Positions 44,751 through 57,120 of a DNA stretch of 64,000 nucleotides are shown here, piece after piece. Below the pieces are notes generated by a model that was not told the origin of the DNA, searched no databases, and worked only from the letters and a program-made list of their open reading frames with translations. Source of the DNA: Cristatella mucedo (lineage: Eukaryota; Bryozoa; Phylactolaemata; Cristatellidae); contig WPIO01000031.1 of assembly GCA_009760855.2 (NCBI GenBank), forward strand, positions 4,209,501 to 4,273,500, read 5' to 3'. How positions within the stretch are numbered: the stretch's first letter is position 1; each line of letters opens with the position of its first letter. The translations under genes were made by a program, and so were the position numbers.

Positions 44751-44796
44751 ACAGCCCCCACAATTGTGCAGACCTCCTGCACAATTGTGGGGCTGT
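44751..44796. repeat. inverted repeat with short loop
   Basis: The left arm 44,751-44,771 pairs with the right arm 44,777-44,796. All 20 bases of the right arm pair, one extra C bulges from the left arm, and a five-base loop (ACCTC) separates the arms. Each arm contains CACAATTGTG, itself palindromic. Confidence 0.9.
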
Positions 44797-45939
44797 AATT
44801 GTAGGCACATTCAGCCGCCTAAAGAGTTCAGGGAAGAAAGAACAAGAGGATCACCATTTCTGGGTGCTTCCATCCAGTAAGCTGCGGTGCAACGGATACA
44901 ACTGGCCATCAATGCTCTGCTCTGCAATGTGGCTGTAGCATACGATCGTGCTCTCTGCTGTCTAATGCACATAATCTCAATAGATTCCCTAACGTGTTTG
45001 CCTGCACTGGGCCAGCACTGTTTTTTAGAGGGTGAACATTCGACGCATGGGCACCTCCTATGGACAGCAGTGAGGGTCACTGACATGTAACAGGTGTGCA
45101 TGCAGTAGCACGTGCACAGCTGTGTGCATTCACACATGCACATAAAAATGCAATCTGGGTGTGTGCATCAATCATCACACAAACACAAGCATGCATGCAC
45201 ACAGACGAACACAAATACTGGTATTGGTTTGCACATGGGCACACGCACTTGCCATGCTTGCATGCTGACCCTGAGCATGTCACCCCTAACCATATGCTCT
45301 GGCCTTCCGACACAGAGAGCGTTAAACGTGTTCCTTGTCCGTTGCAGAATTGTCTTCCGAAAACCGAAGTTCTTGCCAACATCTATACGGAAACTGATAC
45401 AGCTAATACCTGTTTAAAGTGTATATGTTGTTTGACCGAAGTGCAAAATAAATTACTTGCCAATGGACATTTAAGCACTTTTGCTTCGGGCTGATGGGTA
45501 CCGGCGACCTTGTTAGATACACCACCGGCTAGTAACCTGCAAATTAGTTATGATCGGGCATACCTATCACTGCTTCGTTATCGTAGTTCAATTGCATTCC
45601 TAGATGTTATTGCTGTTACTAAGATCCGTGAATTGTGCATTAACAAAGAGAAGCCCCTCCCCCTGCTGCCGAGGGTGCCACGGCCGTGAGCTAAGTTTGG
45701 CGATGCTTCGAGCTGAGTACCCGTTCATTTGGTATTCTTAGGATTGTTTCGAACCTCTCAGTGCAGTCTCCCTCAAGAGTTACTGTGAATCTCTCGAACT
45801 TAGTGGTCATCAGGCCTGCTATTACTCCGCCGGCCCACTTTGTGATTGTCTTTGGAATCTTCCCTTAATGTACCATAACCCCCTAGTAACAAGCGACCTC
45901 ATTGCTTGAAAAGGTCTTTACCTGCTTGCTTGACTGAAA
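44797..45939. other. unannotated stretch with a LINE-1 scrap
   Basis: Apart from about 40 bases of LINE-1 3' UTR at 45,254-45,295 (TGCTGACCCTGAGCATGTCA and CCCCTAACCATATG), nothing was recognised. Confidence 0.4.
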
Positions 45940-48235
45940 GTAAGCTAAAATCGGTAAATTGCCTGACAATTAAAGATGCAATTATGACTGGTTTCTCCTT
46001 CTTGTACACCCCTAGATGAATCAAAACTGGAGGTGGAGTTGCTATTTATCACAAGCTCGAAATTTGACTTGAAGCCGTTTGCAGTACTATCGAAGCATTC
46101 TTTCAAATCTATTGTCTTGATCTCATCCGGCAACAAGTCACCGATGGTGGAAGTAGTCTATCACCCACCAGGTATCAAGTCCTCCTTTAGCTCATATTTC
46201 TCTAAGCTCATTTCGATTCTGTGTGCAAGAAATCAATCTTACCTCATTATGGGTGATTTCAACGTTCACTTTGATCTCATACAACTGCACTTTGTCATCA
46301 CCAATTATTACCAAATCCTGCTTATCTGACCACATGCAGATATCGTTCAATCTAGTGTGTGTCCACCTCCTCCTCTAAAATAACCTGTGAATCGCGAAAC
46401 CTCAAGACCCTTGACATCGATGCTGTCCGTGCGAGAATATCTGCTTAACCTCTGCTGCTCAGTCCCCCTTCCGACCTGTCTTTCGTGGTAAATTGCTACA
46501 ACACGACACTAGCTGACATCCTCGACGGTTTGCACCTCTGACTAAGCGCATCGTGTGCCCTCGCCCAGACGGCCTATAGTTTACATAGAGGCTATACTAG
46601 CTAGGTCTACTAAGCACAAGCTTGAAAAAGCATACCAAAGATCATGACTGACAGGCATACAATGACTACTGTATGTCGTACCAATCGATCCTAGCAAAGG
46701 CCAAGTCTAGCTTCTATAAAAAAACATTGCTGAACCACAGGTGCACAATCATAAAATGCTGATGTCGACGATCAACCATCTCCTTAACCACTCCCAGGAC
46801 AGCTTCTACCTAGTGATCCTTGTGATGATCTAGCTGATCGCTTCTCTTGCTTCTTTGTCAACAAGATGGACAAGTTCAGGGAGTCCATCCCATGGATGGC
46901 AGCAGCCCTCCTGGATTCTTGTCCCTAAATTTCAAGCAGCACCTCAGTGTCTAGATTCAAGGAGCTCACTAGTGACCTCATCCTGAAGATCATTTACCAA
47001 TAAAAGAAGTCTTCTGGACCCTATTCCACTGTCCTGCTTCTACGATGCATTGATCTGCTACTGCCATGCGTCACTACACGACTAACATCATAAATATGTC
47101 ATTAACCAGGCACAATCTAGGCTTTCACTTCTATGCAGATGACACTCAGTTGTACCTCTGCTTTAATCCCTCCCAGCCATCCTGCAAGTCGAATTCTCAA
47201 CTCAATTCTCAACTCCCTTGCTGCATGTATTGATGACATCCGCACATGGATAGCAGCAAACTTTCTTAAATTTAATGATGACAAAACTAACTTAATAGTT
47301 ATGGACAAACCAAGTTAAATTCAATAATTGATGTTGTTAACGTTCAAAATCGGCTACACCAGCATATCTCCTGTTAAATCTGCACAAAATCTAGGTGTCC
47401 TGTTCCAAAGTGACCTTTCATGAGACGACCACATCAGCTCCACAATCAAGTTTGCCTGCTTTCAGCTAAAACATAAAATTGCTAAAAATCGGGCTTGCTT
47501 AGACAGGGATGCGACATCTAAATTGGTCAAGGTATTTGTGACATTCCGCCTTGACTTCTGTAACTCACTGTGCAATCAGGGGCTTACAGCTGGTGCAAAA
47601 CTCTGCAGCTAGGTTTGTCTGTCGTGAGCGTCAAAGTTATCACATCACACCACTTTTCGCCGACCTGTATTGGCTCCCAGTCAAGCAACGCATCGACTTC
47701 AAGGTTTTGTCACTCACTTTTAGGTCCCTTCATTCTTTGGCTCCAGCCCACCTATCATATCTACTGCCCCACCAAGCTAAGCATCACTTCACCTGCTTTC
47801 GGAATCTAATTGTTAACCTATACCTCAAATGTACAAAACAAATGTACAAACCTCAAATCCTTTGGAGACCATGCCTCTAGTTCGTATGCTCCCAAAACCT
47901 GGATCTCACTCCAGACTTGTGTTTACTACATCCGCTGACTTGACTGTATTTAGAAAGAAACTAAAAAGGCATCTATTGATAACAGCATTTAGTGGGTCCC
48001 TGAGATTCGACCTTCATGTGCTTATGCGTGCTGACACTGTGCATGCTGCCACTAACCACATTTGCATGCTGCCCTGTTCATGTCATGTCACCCCTAACCA
48101 CATTGTTCTTGTTGTTTATTGAGCATGCTACCACTAACCATTCGATCGTTCTTCCTTTACAGCAAATGTAAAGTGCCTAGAAAGAGATTGAGTTCTCTGA
48201 TGGTGCTATATCAAATGTATTATTATTATTATTAT
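45940..48235 (+). mobile_element. LINE-1, longest but decayed copy
   Basis: It runs from the endonuclease domain (VEVVYHPPG, then YLIMGDFNVHFD) through the linker, a broken RT ([12 protein letters not shown] region disrupted), the thumb (SAARFVCRERQSYHITPLF), the C-terminal block and the full 3' UTR to the ATT tail at about 48,222-48,238. Many stops and shifts show it is inactive. It gives the best view of family order. Confidence 0.9.
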
Positions 48236-48473
48236 TCTTATTATTTGCATGCATGCATAGAAGTACCCTCACACGAAGACTACCATTCAGTATGTGGCTA
48301 CCGGCGTGAGACATGCATGTGATTATTGTGCACCTGTCAAGTCAGCATGCACATATACGGTAGTGAGTGACCCTGGGTTATGGCCGCGGCAGCAGCAGCA
48401 GCAGTGGCAGCAGCAGACACAACGGCTACTGCTGCTGGAGTTTTTCACGGTAGCAGCAGCAGCCTGTGAGTAC

Positions 48474-49048
48474 CTGGCTGGTAAATATCCACCTCCGGGT
48501 AGTTCCTCGTACTCGTGCCCTCCTGCGACGCTCTCTGGCCGAGGTGGCAGAGACATGTTCTCTCTTCCGGGCGGAGTTGCTATCGGAGCACCAGGCACCA
48601 ATGCGGTCCTTGACCACGACGAGTTCTGATAACCCGCCGGTGCCTGACTGAACTCGGACGTTTGCTGCTCAGCATGTAGCCGGTCATCGGAGAGAGACAG
48701 CTGGCCGCCTTCAACCTGATACGAGTCGTGCGGCTGTGGCACAGCCATCGGCCTGCCAGCTCGAGGCCTGCTGACGTCAGACGAGCTCAGTGATAGCGCT
48801 GCCTCCTGCTGCTGCCGATCGCGCATGGGTGACAATGCGAAGGCTCCGTTTTCGTGCGATCCGGAGCCGCTGAGGCTGCTGCCGCTGCTGCCAAGGTCAG
48901 CGAAACCTGAATAACGGAAGTCGGTGGCACTTTGTGATGGCACCCAAATGGCAGACAGATTCGGCGCAAGCCGACCAGCCAGCAACCTAGCGCGTACAGG
49001 TGTCGGCAGAACCGACACCGATGCAATGGCAGTCAGCAGCAGCAGCAT
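48474..49048 (-). CDS. candidate first coding exon, possible secreted Ser/Pro/Gln-rich protein
   Basis: ATG at 49,048 on the minus strand is the first after an in-frame TAG about 35 bases upstream. The N-terminus MLLLLTAIASVSVLPTPVRA is a plausible signal peptide. The following 170 residues are low-complexity but protein-like, rich in Ser, Gly, Pro and Gln, with no Cys and an NSS and an NLS sequon. A possible donor is GCCAG|GTACTC at 48,474 (phase 2). Without it the frame runs on to 48,323 through Ser and Cys repeats that look non-coding. No family was recognised. It could be one exon of an unknown extracellular protein or a chance ORF. Confidence 0.35.
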
Positions 49049-49213
49049 CGACAAGCGGCCGAAGTCTTGAGCTGACAGCTAGCTTTTTACAAAGATCGTC
49101 GTGCCCACGTTGACTAAGGTCACTCTTCGACAACGTACCGGGCACAGTAAGACAGTAGCTATCGGGCTGTACGGATTCATAGCAACCAGGCGGCATGTGT
49201 TGTAGGATGCTCA

Positions 49214-49349
<136 letters not shown>

Positions 49350-49835
49350 CGCCCCTACAAAAATGGTAGAAAAAAATCGCTGCCTTCATGAAGTCGCTCT
49401 CCTGAACCTACCAGCTTTGAGGGAAAATGGTCGGGTCACGTCAAGGTCAGGTTCGTAGTCAAGGGTTGGGCTAGGTCAAGCCGACTCTCTGAATCGGCCG
49501 AGTGCATCTGAAGTGAGTCTGGACCAAATAAGGAACAATCAGCTGCCTGCTCCCTGACCCTGCCCCCATCTATTATACCATTCTCAAATCCCCTTCAGTT
49601 CACTCCAGGATATGTGTATGATCATCTAGATCCAGAGGACCGAGCGGGACGTTCCAAATTAGAGTCAAGCCTTGAATTAGGAGGCGCTGCTTCCCATCAC
49701 CGCTCGAATTAGCAGGTGCTGCTGAGCGCATGCACTTAGCCTCCTGCCTGTGATGCACTTGCTTGATTCGACTATTGCTTCCTTTGATACTCGGCCTTGA
49801 CCTTCGCCTTTGGTCTCCTATTGTAAGTACAGGGC

Positions 49836-49965
49836 GGCTATTTCAGCAGCCTCATTTACATAGCAGTAGAAGAACGGTAGCGGCCATCACTCCTGCTTGC
49901 AGCGTACAATAAGGAACTCAAAGAACCCACAGCCTGGGTCGCTAAAACCTACTGCCTGTGGCTTC
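49836..49965 (-). mobile_element. SINE-B, diverged
   Basis: TATTTCAGCAGCCTCATTTA, AGCGGCCATCACTCCTGC and AAAGAACCCACAGCC match the reversed family body and B box. Confidence 0.6.
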
Positions 49966-49983
49966 CTACGTATTGCAGTCTAC

Positions 49984-50188
<205 letters not shown>

Positions 50189-50835
50189 ACCGCACATATC
50201 TAGGCAGCAGGAAGAAATGCACCCTTGGATAAAAAAAACTCATCCTCCACCAATGGCCTTAATCTTCGGACTCTGCACAGCTTCCTCTTTCTAAAGATAA
50301 GTAAAGCTTTTAAAAGTTACATTTTCCTGATCCCGATCCGTGTCCTAGCTATCAGGACTATATTTCCAGCATCTTCTGTAGCACACCGAGTCGGCACACG
50401 GCAGCAGACATCACAAGGCCTCCCTGCACCTGAGTTCTTGGGGGTTTTTGCCAAATCAAAGATGGCCAAGAAGCATGGAGAGAGGCAAATTAAAAGCCGT
50501 GGGGATCTGAGCACTCCATTCTAACCAGGCTGGATTATAACAGATTATTTAGGTACGGGTGCATTCAGGTGAACTCCATTCCAGGTAGTGTAGCTAGCGA
50601 TATTTAAGTAAATAAATCTATTTAGCTGGTGCCCCCACTGGTGCCGCTGTCCCTACTACTGTACAGTCACTGCCGGGCGGCTTAGGCTGCAGTGTCCGGT
50701 AGCTGAGGGGGCAATTATAGGCTGCCACCACACACTTCGTTGGCTGCACTCGAAGCAGCAAGCATATAACCAAGCCCTCAAATGGCACGTGAGTCCGTGG
50801 CACCTCAGACTAGCACGTAAGATACCTGTGTGAAG

Positions 50836-50986
50836 TTGGCAGCTTACAGAGCTCATGCGACAGCCATCTTTTACGATGGGGTGGAGCTGGATGAGGCTTT
50901 GTTTACGGCTACGATAAGAAGCAGCTGGAAGAAAGCCAAGCAGCAGCAGCAGCAGCAGCATGGGCAGAGGCAGATCGCTCGTGTGG
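50836..50986 (+). CDS. candidate exon, unknown protein
   Basis: The plus frame reads LAAYRAHATAIFYDGVELDE then ALFTATIRSSWKKAK and a short Gln run. The composition is convincingly protein-like before the CAG repeat. An acceptor is possible at GTGTGAAG just before it, and donors GTGGGT or GTAGCA lie near 50,983-50,987. The frame stops at 51,010. No family was recognised. It may belong to the same plus-strand gene as 53,500-53,603, but the phase link is weak. Confidence 0.35.
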
Positions 50987-51230
50987 GTAGCAGCAGCTCA
51001 GGAATCTGCTAGCTCCTCACTCCTTGCTGGCTGCCCTTCGACCTCCGGGCTCAGATCTCACACGACTGCACTAATCGTAGAGCCACGGCCTAGGCAGCCG
51101 GAAGTGGAAAGAGCAGATGCCGGATATAATAACATGGCCGGCCGGATGGGATGGAGGACCCTGGAGCTGCACAGCACACCAGAGACCCTCCCCCTCATCC
51201 TCCCACTCCCACGTCGGTATTGGAGAACAG

Positions 51231-51363
51231 CAGCGCTGCCCCAAGCAGCCCTCAGCGACCGTAGCTCGGAAGCAAGCATTACCTCACTCGCCAGGAGCCT
51301 TCGCGAAGCAAACTTCGACGATGTGTTCAGCGAGCAGCAGTTCAAACCAACCAGCCAGCAGAG
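51231..51363 (+). CDS. candidate exon, unknown protein
   Basis: The plus frame ends with SEASITSLARSLREANFDDV then FSEQQFKPTSQQ, a likely amphipathic helix. The borders would be GGAGAACAG, after a pyrimidine-rich stretch, and a donor-like GTAGTA. It leaves in phase 2, which does not match the phase 0 entry of the exon at 53,500, so another exon would have to lie between if they share a gene. Confidence 0.3.
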
Positions 51364-52189
51364 GTAGTAGGAAGCCAGTGACTAGGCAGGAGTCTGCCGG
51401 CTGCAGGTGTCGCAGGGGTCAGGGTTAGCAGACAGCTGCACCTGCTGCTCGGATGATGAGAGGACCAGGCTCTGCTAGATTCGGTGGGGGGTCCAAGTTC
51501 AGAGGGCCTGGGCCGAACCACCGACTTCTGTAGGCCCAAATCGAGGGCGTTAAGTGAGTAGGTCAGTAAGTACGCACACTCGTCGATCTTTTATCCAGCC
51601 TTGTAAATGACTTTTGCTTACGAAACTGTGGCAGAGTTCGGATTTCGACAGAAGCAGCATGAGGGAGACAGGCTAGTGCTGGCTACCAGCAGGAAATGCA
51701 GGTGCTCGTTTCGATCGGTACACTCCGATTCCCTAACACCCTCTTGATTTTTTTTTAAGTATTTTACTCATCGCAAGATCTGCTGAGACCGGCAAATATC
51801 TACTTGCATCCAGTTAGCTCTGACTCGGTGTACAGATGCCTCTTTACAGATGACTCATTTTATTTTTCTCTGGCCGTGAGCCCTAAGTTTGCACCTAGTT
51901 TAGACTGTGTGTGACATTAAATCGGTACCTCTGGAGCTGCAGCTGGTACCTTTGGAGCTCCAGCATTGCCCGTGCGTGGTCAGTAAGGTTATTCCTCGTG
52001 TGACTTTAATGAGCAGACAAACTACCGTATCAAATCCATTCACGGTTTGGCCGACCAAGCTGACACTTACGTTGACCAAATCTGTCTCTGGCAGATTGCG
52101 AAAATTTGGGCACGCTTGGTCAAAGTTGCCACACAGCCAAGTTAGTCCAGATATGTGAAAAACCAGTCCAGAGTTCTGTGCAATAAGAT
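51364..52189. other. unannotated stretch
   Basis: No exon or repeat recognised, apart from short purine runs. Confidence 0.35.
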
Positions 52190-52560
52190 GTCTATAGATA
52201 ATGCAAGACTCGGCTGCTCTGAGGCTTGTCCGTCGTGAACTACCACACCATATCATTTCTCACTGACCCGAACTGGCTCAATAGCAAGCAGTGCATGGAT
52301 TTCACGTCTGCCACTAACTTCTAGGTCACTTCGTTCTCGTGTTCGGGTTTACTCAACGGAAACGATTACTCCTCATGCGTTCTCAGGCTTTCTCTTGTAC
52401 CACCTCCTGCTTTTTAATTCTAGGTGGATAGCTTTTGCCTCTGACCAACCTCAAATCCTTTTGACACCGTGCCTTCAGTTCAAGTGCTTTCAGCGCCTAG
52501 AACTCACTACCGACTGACATTGCGACCTCCACTGACTTGACGAAATTTGAAAGTAAGCTA
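52190..52560 (+). mobile_element. decayed LINE (CR1/L2-type) C-terminal fragment
   Basis: Runs from GGCTTGTCCGTCGTGAACTA (RLVRRE region) through a TSNPF-like block to AACTCACTACCGACTG and CACTGACTTGACGAAATTTG, the family's C-terminal end. No tail. Confidence 0.75.
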
Positions 52561-53168
52561 ACCTCGTGGGTCAGAGCATTTGCTCCACCCGTCATCCTTT
52601 ACATGCTCACGGTGCAAAAAAAAAGTGTGCATATTATCACCACTTATCACATCGCGATCACAATCCATTTTGGCCAGCTAGATCAGATGCCAAATATAGA
52701 GAAATCAGAAATGGTGCAGATTACTGCCACCCGCCTGCTTCAGCTGCCTCTGTGTCCACAGTATCCAGGCATGGTGACAAGGGCACACATGCATCGTTCT
52801 CCGATGAACCTGTGAAGGCCAGCAGCAGCCAAGGTCAGGGCTGCAGCTCTTCCCTTCCTCCCCCTCCATGGCAGCCGACTGGTGGGTGGCCTCACAGCCC
52901 ACGGTTTTTGGCATGCCATGGTCACCTGTTAGTGCACGAGCCTCGACCGAACGTTAGGGAGATCGGAAGCTGAATAAATGTGTGGACTCGAAGCATTTTG
53001 CTACGCATGAGTACCAGAAAATGCTGCCGCCTAGTGTTACATGAATGTCTGGTCTTAACTTAACAAGCCCATCATAAAGTGTTGCCAAGACCATCGCCAA
53101 ATAGCTAACACAGAACTCGAGTTGTGTAATATAGCGGTGGAAATGCACAGGCCTGGCGTCCTGCGCTG

Positions 53169-53202
53169 CCCCCCCCCCCCCCCCCACCCCCCCCCCCCCC
53201 CC
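53169..53202. repeat. poly-C tract with one A
   Basis: About 33 C residues interrupted once. Confidence 0.95.
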
Positions 53203-53499
53203 GATGGCTGGCTTCCTCTCTGCTGCCTTCCTACTGACTCCTGATGGCTGACTCCTTCTCCATGATAAATTAATTAGTGATCCGAGCCTGCTCTAGTGGC
53301 TGCATCCTCGACGATATCACTTGACACCCGCATGACAGGCTGCCGGCATGCAATACCAACCAAGGGGTCGTACAAGCAGACCGTGACCGAAACGTCAGCA
53401 CCAAATACCCTGCACGACTCCTTCGTTTCGGCTGCATGTCACCATGGAGCTGCACCCTATCGAGTCACAGCCAGCCATTGCTGTACCCTTCTTATCAAG

Positions 53500-53603
53500 C
53501 GAGTCCTGCTCAGCAACCCCGAAGCCAAGGTCACCCATCGCCAACTGGTTCCAGTCTGCCTGCTGTGCATAGCTGAGAAGCTCGAGAAGAAAAGCGCAGG
53601 CAG
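53500..53603 (+). CDS. plus-strand gene P, internal exon
   Basis: A 104-nt exon with acceptor TACCCTTCTTATCAAG and strong donor GGCAG|GTGAGA, entering in phase 0 and leaving in phase 2. It encodes RVLLSNPEAKVTHRQLVPVC then LLCIAEKLEKKSAG, helical with a hydrophobic core and a basic end. No family was recognised. The next phase-compatible exon is at 59,279-59,420, whose first base completes the split codon as AGG (Arg). The upstream partner was not certain. Confidence 0.6.
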
Positions 53604-53813
53604 GTGAGAGTGCACTGGGAAGAGGACGGGTGCTTGACTACGATGGCGACTGGCCGTGCCGCCCTGCAAAGCCAGGGCTGCTCCTCCTTCTCTTGGTTGC
53701 TACCGAATGCCGGACCGAAACCTCGCGTGGCGCCTCTTTTGCAATCAAAAAGCTTCCTCTAGAGGGCCGGGTAGCTGTAACAGAATTCATAAGCTAAATG
53801 ATTGGATGCTGAG

Positions 53814-53818
<5 letters not shown>

Positions 53819-53851
<33 letters not shown>
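53819..53851. repeat. (GT)n microsatellite
   Basis: About 32 bases of GT, then GAGCGTGTGTGCGTGAGC. Confidence 0.95.
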
Positions 53852-53853
<2 letters not shown>

Positions 53854-55569
53854 CGTGTGTGCGTGAGCACGAGTGAGTGTTGGCCAAGGGGGGAGAATGA
53901 ACACTTCCTGCGTAGACTCTGGCTTTTGCTTACAGAGGTAAGTAGCTTTGCTTCTTCGAAATGCTAGCACGTCATGATATTATTGGGGAGAGGCTGGAGA
54001 GGCATGCCGGTGCACGGTCGGCACAGCACTCGTTTTGGGTGGAGACTACAGCCTTTCTCGAGTCATGGACTACGGAATAGCCAGACTGCTTACCCTAAAA
54101 AACCTGTTCCAACAACCGGGTAATTGGCATGACCTACGGTTGCCAACCTGCAGCCAGTCGCCTACACTCTCACATCTCAACACTCAGTTTTGCCTGCTCG
54201 AAACCACGGTTTCCTTTTAACCAAAAATAATTTTCATAAACATTTATTGGAATATATAAAGAGTTAAAGTCGATGACCAAAATTTCTAATGAAACTGCAC
54301 CTACAAGAATGTAGGCACCCAACCACTCAGTTGCTATAAGTAGGTCGGCATAGTTTTAAGGAAAGCATAGGACTCTCGGCGTCTTGAGGGTGCATACGTG
54401 TGTTTCCGATGACTTTTGGTAATGCCTATGAAAGGTCAATGTTTAGACGCCGAATACTCTGCGATGAATGACAGCTTGCAGGAATTAAATAAAAATAGGA
54501 CTTCGTCCCAGAAACCCAAGAATAGAGACAGGCGGCCACAAAAGAAGGGAGGAGAAAAATCTAACGCAGCTCAGTGCAGATTGGCGTGCTCTCTCTCTCA
54601 CCACTCGGACCTGCTCAGTGCCTGTGCATCTGAGCATCTGCAGCCCACTCGCTCGGCTGAGCACCTTAGGCCGACTAATGACACTCGTCCACCATTGTGA
54701 CAATGACAATAATGGAATCAACCTCTAGCTCATGCGACAGGGCCCGAAGGAAAGGCCGGTGGCCTTCACACACACGATGGAAGCACATCGTGAGTGTGTA
54801 GGCATGCCTACGCATTGCATCACTCGGTCTCGAATTTGGGGCTGACGTCCTGGTGGTGGGGGGGGGGGCTAAAGCACCGTTTGAATGCACGAGCTTGGCC
54901 AAAGCCACCAATAAATCCAGTGACGGTAAGAACACGCAAGCTGCACTCCCGCATCTGCACACGTGTGCTCACATACACATATGCGCAGATAGCACGAACT
55001 GCCAGGGCAGCCAAATGCCGTGGCGTCGGGCTACCTGCCCCATTCCATGCCACAGCAGCACCCCTCAGTCAGGGTCGGACGAGTCCCCCCACCCCCCACT
55101 GTACAACGTTGCTGCTGCCTGCTGCTGCCTGCTGCTGCACGGAGGCTCATGCGACCAAGCGCCACGAGCAGCTCTCCAGCCGCTCCACCCGAACCGATCG
55201 AGCACCACGGGCCACCAGGTGCTTTACAGGCATTGCAGCCAACAAGCAGCAGAGGTGCAGCCGTGTGAGGAGTAGCTTACTACTGGTGACTGGAGCTGCT
55301 TAGCAGTAGCTCTGTGCCCTGCTCACTTACTGACACTGACCTCAGACAGTTGCAGACTGACCGTTCGGCCGACCGCCGAACGCCGCCGTGTATTCCCGGT
55401 CGGCCACGTGTACAGGAGCAGCTGAGATGCAGGGCCGGGGGCCCTGCAGCCTGGGCTAGCATCTCTAGCTCGGGCTCTGGCTGCACCCGAGCTGAAGGGC
55501 ATTTTGCTTGAGCTAGCAAGCCAACAAAGAACTCTTTGTGCTCCTATTGTAGCTATCTGTGCTGCTCAC
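53852..55569. other. unannotated stretch
   Basis: It contains low-complexity CTGC and G/C runs. ORFs on both strands overlap heavily and none has good borders. It would be intron of gene P if that gene is real. Confidence 0.35.
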
Positions 55570-55725
55570 CGGAATCAATCTGGTGCTTCTGCTGCTGCCT
55601 TTGCTGCTGCTGCCGCTGCTGCTGCTGATGCTGTTGCCTCTTCTGGCTTGGTTCGGGCTGCAAGTAACCCTCTTCCGGGAGCGATACCAGGTTCAAATCA
55701 CTGGGCCTATTCATGGCCGCATGGT
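55570..55725 (-). CDS. candidate polyglutamine exon, unknown protein
   Basis: A 156-nt minus-strand exon with acceptor CAATTTCGTTGCAG and donor TTCCG|GTGAGC, in phase 1 at both ends. It reads NRPSDLNLVSLPEEGYLQPE, then a Gln-rich tract with Arg, His and Lys interruptions, and ends KHQIDSG. The first half has ordinary protein composition, which argues that the Gln tract is translated. Its phases do not fit directly with the exon at 58,250-58,851, so a connecting exon would be needed. Confidence 0.45.
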
Positions 55726-56344
55726 CTGCAACGAAATTGGTTGGATCAGCTGTCAACACTGAGACAGACTTCCCACAGCTCCTGAGCAGCAAATCATGTC
55801 GACAAATAACAGCCGTAGACCAACCGTCCCAAATTTTCTTACTTCATGTTTTCCGACAGCTAATGACAACAATGCATGCATATGAATTGTCTCGAAAGTG
55901 TCCAGTGAACCGGGAGCTTGCAAGTGGAGCGTAATAACGCTGGTCCTGAATGTGTGAAGCTAGAGATTATAGTACTTTTCGGAAGCCCTATATAATCATT
56001 GATGGTGATGCCCACAATGACTCAGGGCTAGAGACTGGGCGATCTTTTGTTGAAAGCCATCTTGACCGAACTTAAATGATGCACAGAACACCCACCATGC
56101 ACCGTGCAGCTCTCAGCTGAGCAGCTGAGAAAGCAGGCGGCACACATGTGCACAAGATAGTAAGGCACGTAATTCTGTATGATTTCAGTCGTATTGCTGC
56201 TCTCTATTCGATGAAATATAGCTGTGGTCAGCACGTAAACATAATTGAGCAACCATCCAAAATAAGGCCGGTGGGACCCTATTTTTATTGAGTGTTTGTC
56301 CACCGGTTGGCTTGAGTCGACCTTGAAGAAATCAGTTCGAAATC
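55726..56344. other. unannotated stretch
   Basis: Nothing recognised. Confidence 0.35.
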
Positions 56345-56482
56345 TATGCTATGCTGGTTTGGCCCAGCGGTTGAGGTGCTTGCTCCGACCAAGGTCTGGC
56401 CGAGGTCGTGGGCTCGAGCCCTCGGCATATGTGAAGCACCCGAATAGAGATTAAGTTCTCTGAGGGCGCTATACAAATGAAT
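56345..56482 (+). mobile_element. SINE-A, near full length
   Basis: TGGTTTGGCCCAGCGGTTGA (A box), GGTCGTGGGCTCGAGCCC (B box), GCATATGTGAAGCACCCGAA and TTAAGTTCTCTGAGGGCG, ending TATACAAATGAAT. A good family reference. Confidence 0.95.
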
Positions 56483-56518
56483 TGTATATATGTGTGTGTG
56501 TACAATATGTGTACAATA

Positions 56519-56543
56519 TGTATATATATATATATATATATAT
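56519..56543. repeat. (TA)n microsatellite
   Basis: TA repeat following GT/AC-rich sequence after the SINE-A tail. Confidence 0.9.
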
Positions 56544-56721
56544 GCTATGATATAATTTATGGGATCATGACTACAATCATGCCACAGACAAGAACAGAAA
56601 ATGATCAGCAGGCAGTAGCTGACTGACAAAAAACCAAGAGCAGCTGCCGACCGGCAGACAAACATCATAGGTGGGGGTCAGCGAGCTCTTGAGGCCTGCT
56701 GCTGCGTTTCAATTAAAAAAT

Positions 56722-56893
56722 ACTAACTGATTTAACAGCCTCTTTTGTATAGCGACAGAAGAGCCTTTACGGCCATCACCACGGCTTTCAGCTGCGATAA
56801 AGAATCATCCACCGCAGGATTTGAACCCATGACCTCACCACCGAGTTCCTGAAAAGCAACCACCTTACCTAGCTAGTGTGCCATCACGGCTCA
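56722..56893 (-). mobile_element. SINE-B, near full length
   Basis: AACTGATTTAACAGCCTCTT, GACAGAAGAGCCTTTACGGC, GATTTGAACCCATGACC and GTGTGCCATCACGGC on the plus strand. Confidence 0.9.
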
Positions 56894-57063
56894 TTAAATT
56901 TCACTAGTTCAAACTGTAGGTCCCGAGTACAGAAAACAACTCTTTAACAACTACGCTAGTCCAACTTGCACGTGCTCACTCTGAGAGTGGTCCAGGCTGC
57001 TGCATGCACCAGCTGTTTTCTGCTGCTGCTGCTGCCACCGCTCCAGCATGCACTCGATCGTGT

Positions 57064-57120
57064 ATAATAATAATAATAATAATAATGATACATTCGTACA
57101 GCTCCCTGAGGCAACGAACT
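57064..57120 (-). mobile_element. possible LINE 3' tail
   Basis: An AAT repeat (57,064-57,087) followed by GCTCCCTGAGGCAACGAACT, a weak match to the reversed CR1/L2-type tail. Confidence 0.45.
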
